Of a DNA stretch of 11,478 nt, positions 6,758 through 11,478 are shown piece after piece. The translations under genes and the position numbers were made by a program. The stretch is from Clostridiales bacterium (GTDB lineage Bacteria; Bacillota; Clostridia; Oscillospirales; CAG-272). The stretch covers positions 1 through 11,478 of the forward strand of contig JAEEGW010000264.1 in assembly GCA_016280525.1 (NCBI GenBank). The letters run 5' to 3'. The notes under the pieces were generated by a model that saw only the letters and a program-made list of their open reading frames with translations, did not search any database and was not told the origin of the DNA. Every line of letters begins with the position of its first letter. The stretch's first letter is position 1.

Positions 6758-6795
6758 CGGAACGGCGCACAGATCGTCGGCTACGCCGACACCTT

Positions 6796-6827
6796 AATTC
6801 TGAATTCTTAATTCATAATTCTGAATT
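6796..6827. repeat. AT-rich repeat module upstream of the peptidase operon
   Basis: AATTCTGAATT occurs at 6796-6806 and again at 6817-6827. The 17 bp at 6797-6813 recur perfectly in inverted orientation at 11202-11218, at the far end of the operon. The module ends only about 10 bp before the ribosome binding site of the first peptidase gene. Confidence 0.85.
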
Positions 6828-6833
6828 TAATAT
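6805..6833 (+). promoter_or_regulatory. Weak candidate promoter for the peptidase operon
   Basis: TAATAT at 6828-6833 lies 17 bp after TTCTTA at 6805-6810; the -35 match is poor. It lies within and just after the AT-rich repeat, the only AT-rich DNA before the operon. The ribosome binding site AAAGGA (6837-6842) is 8 bp before the ATG at 6851. Read-through from murD is an alternative. Confidence 0.3.
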
Positions 6834-6850
6834 ACGAAAGGATATAAAAA

Positions 6851-7891
6851 ATGGCAGACCTATTCGATTTAACGTCGCGGCTGACCTGCGGCTGTTCCGT
6901 TTCCGGCTTTGAGCACGGACAACAGGACGCCCTGCAGTACATACGCGACAAATACTTTGACGAAATGCGCCGCGAGCCCGCCGGCAGCTACGTGTTCATA
7001 CGTCACGCGAAAAAGCCGGGATATCCGCGCATAATGTTCGACGCGCACATGGACGAGGTGGGCATGATGGTGACCGAGATACTTGAAAACGGTTTCTTGC
7101 GTTTTACAAATATCGGCGGACTTGACACGCGCATACTTCAGGCGGCGGACGTCACCATCTACGGAAAAGAAACGTTGTACGGCGTTATCGTTTCCACGCC
7201 GCCGCATCTTCAGACCGGTGACAGATCGGTTTTGCCTAAAATCGATCAGCTTATGATCGACACGGGCTTATCAAAAGAAAAAGCCGAGGAGCTTATACCT
7301 ATAGGCACTCCCGTCGGCTACCGCTTCAAGCTGACGAAGCTGCAAAACGGCCGTATCTGCGGCAAGGGCTTTGACGACAAGATCTGCGCCGTTGCCGGTA
7401 TAGCGGCGATAGAACAGCTCATAAACGAAGGCTACGAAGGCGAGCTGATACTTCTCCTCTCCACGAAAGAAGAGATATCTCGCGCTGTCGTCGCGGCGGT
7501 GTACGAGCTGAAGCCCGATTACGCGATAGTCTCCGACGTCTGCTGCGCATGGGTACCGGAGTGCGGCAAGGACGCGAAAAGAAAGACAACTGTCGGCGAC
7601 GGACCGGAGATCTCGCTTTCAGCCATAACGGACGTCCGTCTTACGAAGCGTCTTATAGAATTCGCAAAGAAAAACAACTATAAGCACACCGTATGCGTTG
7701 AGGCGACGAGCACGGGAACGAACGCGAACGACATACCGCTCGTAGGTTTGGGCGTGCCGACGGTCCTGATCTCGATACCGCTTAAAAATATGCACACGTA
7801 CAGCGAGGTCGTGTCTTTGCAGGACGTAGCGGACACCGCAGCCCTCGCCGCCGGATTTATGAAAGAGCTTGGAGGTGATAACAATGGCTAA
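6851..7891 (+). CDS. M42-family metallo-aminopeptidase, paralog 1 (divergent)
   Basis: This 346-residue protein belongs to the M42 glutamyl aminopeptidase/TET group (FrvX, YsdC, PepA-like), co-catalytic metal enzymes that trim residues from peptide N-termini in the cytoplasm, usually as hollow dodecamers. The metal ligands expected for the family are present: His66 and neighbouring Asp68 (A-H-M-D-E-V-G), bridging Asp175 (G-F-D-D-K), catalytic Glu207 and metal Glu208 (K-E-E), Asp229 (V-S-D-V) and His315 (M-H-T-Y). The usual E-E-V-G-x-R-G-A stretch reads E-E-I-S-R-A-V-V here, so the glycines after the catalytic pair are lost. It is the least typical of three tandem M42 genes. It has a good AAAGGA ribosome binding site, and its last 8 bp overlap the next gene. 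It is probably active, with unknown specificity. Confidence 0.93.
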   Translation: MADLFDLTSRLTCGCSVSGFEHGQQDALQYIRDKYFDEMRREPAGSYVFIRHAKKPGYPRIMFDAHMDEVGMMVTEILENGFLRFTNIGGLDTRILQAADVTIYGKETLYGVIVSTPPHLQTGDRSVLPKIDQLMIDTGLSKEKAEELIPIGTPVGYRFKLTKLQNGRICGKGFDDKICAVAGIAAIEQLINEGYEGELILLLSTKEEISRAVVAAVYELKPDYAIVSDVCCAWVPECGKDAKRKTTVGDGPEISLSAITDVRLTKRLIEFAKKNNYKHTVCVEATSTGTNANDIPLVGLGVPTVLISIPLKNMHTYSEVVSLQDVADTAALAAGFMKELGGDNNG

Positions 7892-8948
7892 AAGTTTAGA
7901 ACTGCTTGAAAAGCTTTGCCAGGCGTTCGGCCCCACAAGCTGCGAATACGAAGTTGCGGACATAATAGAAGCCGAGATAAAAGGCAAATACGACGAGCAT
8001 ATAACGGACTTCATAGGCGATCACATTTACAAAATAAAAGGCAAAACAAACAAAAAACTGATGCTCTCCGCCCACATGGACGAGGTGGGACTTATGGTCT
8101 CCTCCATTGACGAGCACGGATACATCTATTTCCAGCCTGTCGGCGGCTTTGACGTAAAGGTCCTCTGCGGCAGAAAGCTGTTCGTCGGCGATTACGGCAA
8201 AGAAAAGATAAACGGTCTGATAGCCTCAAAGGCGATACATCAGCAGTCGTGGGAGGAACGCGGAAAAGCCACGCCCATAGACCATATGTATATCGACATC
8301 GGTGCTGTATCAAAAGAGGACGCGGAAAAATACGTATCCGTCGGTGATTACGCGGTATTCGATTCGGATTTTGTAAAATTCGGCGACGGTATGATAAAGG
8401 GCAAGGCGATAGACGACAGGCTCGGCTGCGCGATACTCTGCGATATCATAAACTACATACACGAAAACAAAATAAAACCGGACTTTGACCTTTACTTCTG
8501 CTTCACCGTGCGTGAAGAGGTCGGGCGCTCCGGCGCGGTGTTAGCCGCGAACCGCATACAGCCGGACATGGCAGTAGTGCTTGAAGCCACGGCGGTAGGC
8601 GATATAGCGGGCACAGCGGAACAAAAGCGCGTTGCAAAGACCGGCGAAGGTCCGACTGTTTCGGTTATGGACTACGGCACGGCTTACTTGCCGGAAATGG
8701 TGGAGTTTGCAATGGGTTTGGGCAAAAAGCACGGCATTCCCTGCCAGCTTAAAAAATACGTCTCCGGCGGAAACGACGCGGGACATATACACAAAGCCGC
8801 AGGCGGCGTCAAGACCGTTGCGCTGTCATGCCCCACAAGATACATCCATTCCGCCTCGTGCGTTATGAACAGCAAAGATTACGATTCCATGTTTGAGCTT
8901 GCAAAGCATATAGCGCTGTGCAAGGTCGATGAAACACCGGTTAAATAA
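7884..8948 (+). CDS. M42-family metallo-aminopeptidase, paralog 2
   Basis: I place the start at ATG 7884, giving 354 residues: GGAGGTG at 7871-7877 lies 6 bp before it, whereas an in-frame TTG at 7869 would sit on top of that ribosome binding site. M42 features: His64 and Asp66 (A-H-M-D-E-V-G), bridging Asp177 (A-I-D-D-R), Glu211 and Glu212 (R-E-E-V-G-R-S-G-A), Glu234 where many relatives have Asp (V-L-E-A-T), and His322 (R-Y-I-H-S). The D-x-L-G-C-A-I motif and the closing T-R-Y-I-H-S-A are typical of the Clostridia/Bacillus YsdC-FrvX branch. It likely removes N-terminal residues from peptides inside the cell. Its start overlaps the previous gene by 8 bp (ATGGCTAA), so the two are likely translated together. 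The protein differs enough from its neighbours that this is not a recent duplication. Confidence 0.95.
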   Translation: MAKSLELLEKLCQAFGPTSCEYEVADIIEAEIKGKYDEHITDFIGDHIYKIKGKTNKKLMLSAHMDEVGLMVSSIDEHGYIYFQPVGGFDVKVLCGRKLFVGDYGKEKINGLIASKAIHQQSWEERGKATPIDHMYIDIGAVSKEDAEKYVSVGDYAVFDSDFVKFGDGMIKGKAIDDRLGCAILCDIINYIHENKIKPDFDLYFCFTVREEVGRSGAVLAANRIQPDMAVVLEATAVGDIAGTAEQKRVAKTGEGPTVSVMDYGTAYLPEMVEFAMGLGKKHGIPCQLKKYVSGGNDAGHIHKAAGGVKTVALSCPTRYIHSASCVMNSKDYDSMFELAKHIALCKVDETPVK

Positions 8949-8962
8949 AGGAGATTAAGAAT

Positions 8963-9961
8963 ATGATAAACGATCTTAAAACCATTATGAAAATTCAGGG
9001 CATATCCTCTCGCGAGGGTAAGATCGCCGCGAAACTGAAAGAAATGATAGAGCCGTACGTTGACGAGGCGAGCATCGATCCGCTCGGCAGCGTCATAGCC
9101 TTGAAAAAGGGCAAAGGCAAAAACAAAAAGAAAATAATGTTCTGCGCGCACATGGATGAGATAGGCTTTATAGTGACGTACATCCAGGACAACGGTCTTG
9201 TCAGAGTTTCCCCCGTGGGCGGAATTAACTACGTTGCGGCGGCATACAACACCGTAAAATTCGAGGGCGGCGCAACGGGAATAATCGTTCCCGAGGGCAG
9301 AGTCGAGCCTAAGGATATCGCCCCGGACAAGTTCTATATCGATCTCGGCGTCAGCAAAAAGAGCGAGGCGGAACGCAAAGTAAAGGTCGGCGAGGGCTGC
9401 GCCGTTGTGTCCGACTGCGTAAAGCTTTACGGCAAAAAATACGTCGGCAGACCTTTTGACGACAGGATAGGCTGCTACGTTATGATAGAAGCGGCAAAGA
9501 AGCTCAAAGAGACAAAAGACGATATCTATTTCGTGTTCTCCGTTCAGGAGGAGGTCGGCTGCCGCGGCTCACACGCCGCTTCGTTCACGGTCCGCCCGGA
9601 TATCGGCATAGCGTTTGACGTAACGCCGTCCGGCGACGTTGTAAACGCGTCCACGAACCAGACCGTCAAGCTCGGCGGAGGCGCCGCGATAAAGGTAAAA
9701 GACAGCTCCGTTATGTGCGATCAGAAGCTCGTATCAAGCCTTATGGAGCTTGCAAAGGAAAACAAAATACCGTATCAGACGGAAGTTCTGACTTACGGCG
9801 GCACGGACACCTGCTCGATGCAGACGGTCGCCGGCGGTTCGCGCGCCGGATGTATCTCCATACCCGTGCGTTTCTGCCACTCGCAGAGCGAGATGATAGA
9901 CATGGGCGACGTTGAAGCCTGCATCGATCTGGCAGTCGCCGCCTGCGCCGCACAGCTATGA
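8963..9961 (+). CDS. M42-family metallo-aminopeptidase, paralog 3
   Basis: This 332-residue protein is the shortest of the three M42 paralogs. All expected residues are visible: His63 and Asp65 (A-H-M-D-E-I-G), bridging Asp166 (P-F-D-D-R-I-G), Glu196 and Glu197 (Q-E-E-V-G-C-R-G), Asp219 (F-D-V-T) and His306 (F-C-H-S). It is the most canonical in the E-E-V-G-x-R-G segment. A lysine-rich stretch (about 48-57) precedes the first metal motif. The insertion between about residues 95 and 140 corresponds to the oligomer-forming (PDZ-like) domain of TET peptidases. An AAAGGAG ribosome binding site at 8947-8953 overlaps the stop of paralog 2; the gap between the genes is 14 bp. Its TGA overlaps the next start as ATGA, linking its translation to the PLP protein. 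Confidence 0.95.
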   Translation: MINDLKTIMKIQGISSREGKIAAKLKEMIEPYVDEASIDPLGSVIALKKGKGKNKKKIMFCAHMDEIGFIVTYIQDNGLVRVSPVGGINYVAAAYNTVKFEGGATGIIVPEGRVEPKDIAPDKFYIDLGVSKKSEAERKVKVGEGCAVVSDCVKLYGKKYVGRPFDDRIGCYVMIEAAKKLKETKDDIYFVFSVQEEVGCRGSHAASFTVRPDIGIAFDVTPSGDVVNASTNQTVKLGGGAAIKVKDSSVMCDQKLVSSLMELAKENKIPYQTEVLTYGGTDTCSMQTVAGGSRAGCISIPVRFCHSQSEMIDMGDVEACIDLAVAACAAQL

Positions 9962-11235
9962 GCGAAATAAGCAAAAATACCCTCTCCGCGACACAAAACG
10001 CGGAGAGGGAGCTTGCCCCGGTTTTTTCAAGGTTTGACGAAGTCGCACGAATCTGCTCGGAGAAGATAATGGGCGCTTTTGCCGAATTTCGTGTGTCCGA
10101 AGCTCATCTTCACGGCACGACCGGCTACGGTTACGACGACAAGGGGCGCGACACGCTGGAGCAGATATACGCACGCGTTTTCGGCTGCGAGGCGGCTCTC
10201 GTCCGTCAGCAGATAACGTGCGGCACGCACGCGCTGGCTATCGGACTTTTCGGACTTCTCCGCCCCGGCGACGTGATGCTTTCGGTCACCGGCAAGCCGT
10301 ACGACACGCTTGACGAGGTGATAGGTTTATCCGGCGGGCCGGGTAACGGTTCTTTAGCTGATTTCGGCGTAAAATACGAACAGATAAATATGACCGAAGA
10401 CGGAAAACTTGATCTTTCGGCAATTGAAAAGCGGCTGAAATCCGGCGGCGTGAAAATGGTTTTCGTACAGCGGTCAAAAGGCTACGCGGCGGACAGAAGA
10501 ACGCTTTCGGTCGCCGAGATAAAAGAACTTTCCGCGCTCGTACATTCTGTCAGCTCCGCTTACGTCGTAGTCGACAACTGCTACGGTGAGTTTACGGAGG
10601 CGACCGAGCCCGTCGCGGTCGGCGCGGACTTGCAGATAGGCTCGCTTATAAAGAATCCCGGCGGCGGTCTCTGCCGCACGGGCGGTTATCTTGCGGGAAC
10701 AAAAAAGGCGGTAGAGCTTTGCTCGTACCGTTTCACGTGTCCGGGCATCGGCGCGGAGGTCGGCGCATCGCTATACGAAAACAGAGCGATGTATCAGGGC
10801 CTGTTCTTTGCCCCGACCGTAGTCGCCGCGGCGCTCAAATCCGCCGCGCTCGCCGCGTATCTGTTTACGAAAGCCGGATATAAGACTGTACCGGCGTACG
10901 ACGATGAAAGATACGATATAATTCAGGCAGTAGATTTAGGCTCGGCTGAAAAGATATGCGCTTTCTGCCGCGGCATACAGTCCGGCTCGCCCGTCGATTC
11001 ATACGTGACGCCGGAGCCGTGGGATATGCCGGGATATAACGACAAGGTCATCATGGCTGCGGGCACGTTCACGTCCGGCGCGTCGATAGAGCTTTCCGCG
11101 GACGCACCCATCCGCCCGCCGTACACCGTCTATTTTCAGGGCGGTCTGACGTACGAGACGGGACGCCTCGGCATCATGCGTGCGTACGACGAGGTCATGA
11201 GAATTAAGAATTCAGAATGTAGGGGCGATCACTGA
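9958..11235 (+). CDS. YnbB-type PLP protein (methionine gamma-lyase-like / 'aluminum resistance' family)
   Basis: This 425-residue protein matches the Met_gamma_lyase family (PF06838; Bacillus subtilis YnbB), fold-type I PLP proteins related to Cys/Met lyases. Signatures: T-T-G-Y-G-Y-D-D-K-G-R at 54-64, C-G-T-H-A at 88-92, G-K-P-Y-D-T-L at 112-118, Asp206 in V-D-N-C-Y-G-E-F, predicted PLP lysine Lys232 in S-L-I-K-N-P-G-G-G, P-G-I-G-A-E at 262-267, Q-S-G-S-P-V-D-S near 341-348, and M-A-A-G-T-F-T-S-G-A-S-I-E-L-S-A-D at 366-382. The biochemical reaction of this family is poorly established and the 'aluminum resistance' label is doubtful. It is the last gene of the peptidase operon, coupled by ATGA to M42 paralog 3. 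The C-terminal tail from about residue 416 and the stop codon are encoded by a dispersed repeat. Codons 8-17 contain a perfect DNA inverted repeat. Confidence 0.9.
   Translation: MSEISKNTLSATQNAERELAPVFSRFDEVARICSEKIMGAFAEFRVSEAHLHGTTGYGYDDKGRDTLEQIYARVFGCEAALVRQQITCGTHALAIGLFGLLRPGDVMLSVTGKPYDTLDEVIGLSGGPGNGSLADFGVKYEQINMTEDGKLDLSAIEKRLKSGGVKMVFVQRSKGYAADRRTLSVAEIKELSALVHSVSSAYVVVDNCYGEFTEATEPVAVGADLQIGSLIKNPGGGLCRTGGYLAGTKKAVELCSYRFTCPGIGAEVGASLYENRAMYQGLFFAPTVVAAALKSAALAAYLFTKAGYKTVPAYDDERYDIIQAVDLGSAEKICAFCRGIQSGSPVDSYVTPEPWDMPGYNDKVIMAAGTFTSGASIELSADAPIRPPYTVYFQGGLTYETGRLGIMRAYDEVMRIKNSECRGDH
9980..10009 (+). promoter_or_regulatory. Perfect 11-bp hairpin at the 5' end of the PLP gene
   Basis: CCCTCTCCGCG (9980-9990) and CGCGGAGAGGG (9999-10009) are exact reverse complements around the 8-nt loop ACACAAAA. 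The hairpin begins 22 nt after the first base of the ATG and is not followed by a T-run, so it is not a standard terminator. As mRNA it could slow ribosomes, uncouple the PLP protein from the peptidases, or mark a processing site. The role is inferred. Confidence 0.6.
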
Positions 11236-11241
11236 TCGCCC
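11202..11241 (+). repeat. AT-rich repeat plus 9-bp palindrome inside the 3' end of the PLP gene
   Basis: AATTAAGAATTCAGAAT (11202-11218) is the exact inverse of 6797-6813. It is followed by TGTAG and a perfect palindrome, GGGCGATCA (11223-11231), one C, TGATCGCCC (11233-11241). The stop codon TGA at 11233-11235 lies inside the palindrome. Similar 'GTAGGGGCG...CGCCC' repeats are, from memory, common in Oscillospirales-type genomes. The hairpin followed by CGCCCTTTTT (to 11250) may also help end transcription. Confidence 0.8.
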
Positions 11242-11250
11242 GCCCTTTTT

Positions 11251-11346
11251 ACCCCAAACCCCACAATTCCCCCGATATATTATCGGGGCTTTTTTGCGGC
11301 TTTAGCCGCACGCGAGCATACCCCTGAGGAGGGCTCCCCGGCATGC
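11251..11346. repeat. Structured GC-rich repeat, partial copy B
   Basis: This segment aligns with 6481-6560 of copy A. The shared order is CCCCAAA-CCCC, TTCCCCC, a CCCCGA...TCGGGG hairpin, CTTT, a small GC hairpin, AGCCGC-CGCG, GCAT and a C-run. Loop and stem bases differ while the pairing is kept: CCCCGATA/TATCGGGG here against CCCCGAA/TTCGGGG there, and GCGGC/GCCGC here against a longer stem there. The right half of the element, including the G-rich arm, is missing; an IS30-family end follows instead. Confidence 0.6.
11270..11295 (+). terminator. Rho-independent terminator of the peptidase-PLP operon
   Basis: CCCCGATA (11270-11277) and TATCGGGG (11281-11288) form a perfect 8-bp stem with loop TAT, followed by C and six T (11290-11295). 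It lies 35 bp after the stop codon of the PLP gene and is part of repeat copy B, so the repeat appears to supply the operon's terminator. Confidence 0.88.
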
Positions 11347-11375
11347 TATAATATCAAGTGCAACAAAAATAAATA

Positions 11376-11404
11376 TTGACTTCAAGATGTCCAAGGTGTA
11401 AAAT
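11376..11404 (+). promoter_or_regulatory. Promoter of the IS30-family transposase
   Basis: TTGACT (11376-11381) and TAAAAT (11399-11404) are separated by 17 bp. A strong GGAGG ribosome binding site (11431-11435) lies 5 bp before the ATG at 11441. Promoters in the left end are usual for IS30-family elements. Confidence 0.7.
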
Positions 11405-11440
11405 GAAGTTCCCACACAAACATAATGCACGGAGGACAAA

Positions 11441-11478
11441 ATGAAGCCGTATACTCATTTTACACCAGAAGAACGAAT
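11441..11478 (+). CDS. IS30-family transposase, first 12 codons only
   Basis: The frame from ATG 11441 reads M-K-P-Y-T-H-F-T-P-E-E-R and then leaves the window. This matches the typical start of IS30-family transposases (M-K-x-Y-x-H-[FL]-T-x-E-E-R), just before the N-terminal helix-turn-helix that binds the element's ends. The family's DDE catalytic domain is not visible, so whether the gene is intact is unknown. A consensus ribosome binding site and promoter stand directly upstream, and AT-rich terminal DNA precedes them. The call rests on a short peptide plus its context. Confidence 0.82.
   Translation, partial: MKPYTHFTPEER

Larger units (their letters stand above)
6454..6850. other. 397-bp gene-free spacer built from hairpins and repeats
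   Basis: No believable gene was found here. In order it holds: C-rich runs (6465-6507), three successive inverted repeats (6504-6519, 6518-6536, 6539-6570), a hairpin at 6587-6601, the first 42-bp repeat (6614-6655), a G-rich block (6659-6695), the second 42-bp repeat (6716-6757), a small hairpin (6776-6790) and an AT-rich module (6796-6827) before the ribosome binding site of the next gene. Any terminator for murD must be the imperfect hairpin at 6504-6519, which is followed by only CTTTC. Base composition swings from almost pure G/C to almost pure A/T, unlike the flanking genes. Confidence 0.85.
11350..11478 (+). mobile_element. Left end of an IS30-family insertion sequence (partial)
   Basis: A transposase gene of IS30 type starts at 11441 and is preceded by about 90 bp of AT-rich non-coding DNA, as in IS30-family left ends. 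The terminal repeat probably lies near 11350-11380, around CAAGTGCAAC and the ATTGAC that also makes the -35 box. The exact outer end is uncertain because the right end and any target duplication are outside the window. Composition changes abruptly from the GC-rich repeat to AT-rich DNA at about 11347. Confidence 0.7.

Noticed and set aside
6079..6770. Long minus-strand open frames across the murD end and the GC-rich spacer (222 and 97 codons)
   Set aside because: They are rich in Pro, Gly and Arg, repeat the same peptide because of the 42-bp DNA repeat, overlap murD antisense and resemble no known family. They are by-products of GC-rich repeat DNA.
6454..6850. CRISPR array or tRNA/small RNA gene in the repeat-rich spacer
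   Set aside because: Only two copies of the 42-bp unit, with non-unique GC-rich material between them and no cas gene; no cloverleaf pattern could be found.
7869..7883. Upstream TTG start for M42 paralog 2
   Set aside because: The TTG overlaps the GGAGGTG ribosome binding site that serves ATG 7884, and the extra five residues are not expected at the N-terminus of the family.

Overview
The window looks like chromosomal DNA of an anaerobic Firmicute, most likely an uncultured Clostridia (Oscillospirales- or Ruminococcaceae-like) bacterium. This rests on Gram-positive style genes with strong AGGAGG-type ribosome binding sites, heavy use of ATA for isoleucine in otherwise fairly GC-rich genes, a Bacillus-type TrpS, Clostridia-type MurD motifs, tandem M42 peptidases followed by a YnbB-type PLP enzyme, and GC-rich hairpin repeats with an IS30-family end. 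The assignment is an inference; there is no rRNA or other marker here.

Layout. From 4853 down to 1 on the minus strand runs a tight five-gene operon: a fold-type I PLP aminotransferase, trpS, a membrane-anchored phosphodiester glycosidase (NAGPA) domain protein with a Thr/Glu/Pro linker, a GT2 glycosyltransferase fused to a GtrA membrane domain, and the N-terminal part of an Lgt-like membrane protein cut by the window edge. Gaps are 10-11 bp or ATGA overlaps. A compact divergent region (4854-5055) has a good sigma-A-type promoter for each side. On the plus strand, murD (5056-6453) stands alone, without the other division and cell-wall cluster genes.

After murD comes 397 bp without a credible gene (6454-6850). 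It holds a striking composite of C-runs, G-runs, nested hairpins, a 42-bp direct repeat and an AT-rich module. Then comes a plus-strand four-gene operon (6851-11235): three divergent M42-family metallo-aminopeptidases in tandem, then a YnbB/'methionine gamma-lyase-like' PLP protein. The junctions are an 8-bp overlap, a 14-bp gap and an ATGA overlap, so the products are probably made together. A reasonable model is intracellular peptide breakdown by TET-type peptidases feeding an amino-acid-degrading PLP enzyme.

The operon is bracketed by inverted copies of a perfect 17-bp AT-rich repeat (6797-6813 and 11202-11218). The downstream copy, with an adjacent 9-bp palindrome, encodes the last residues and the stop codon of the PLP protein. 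Beyond it lie a clear rho-independent terminator, a second copy of the structured GC-rich repeat family, and the left end of an IS30-family insertion sequence with its promoter, ribosome binding site and the first 12 codons of its transposase. The most unusual material is this repeat family, which sits at both edges of the peptidase operon, together with the three-paralog peptidase operon itself.
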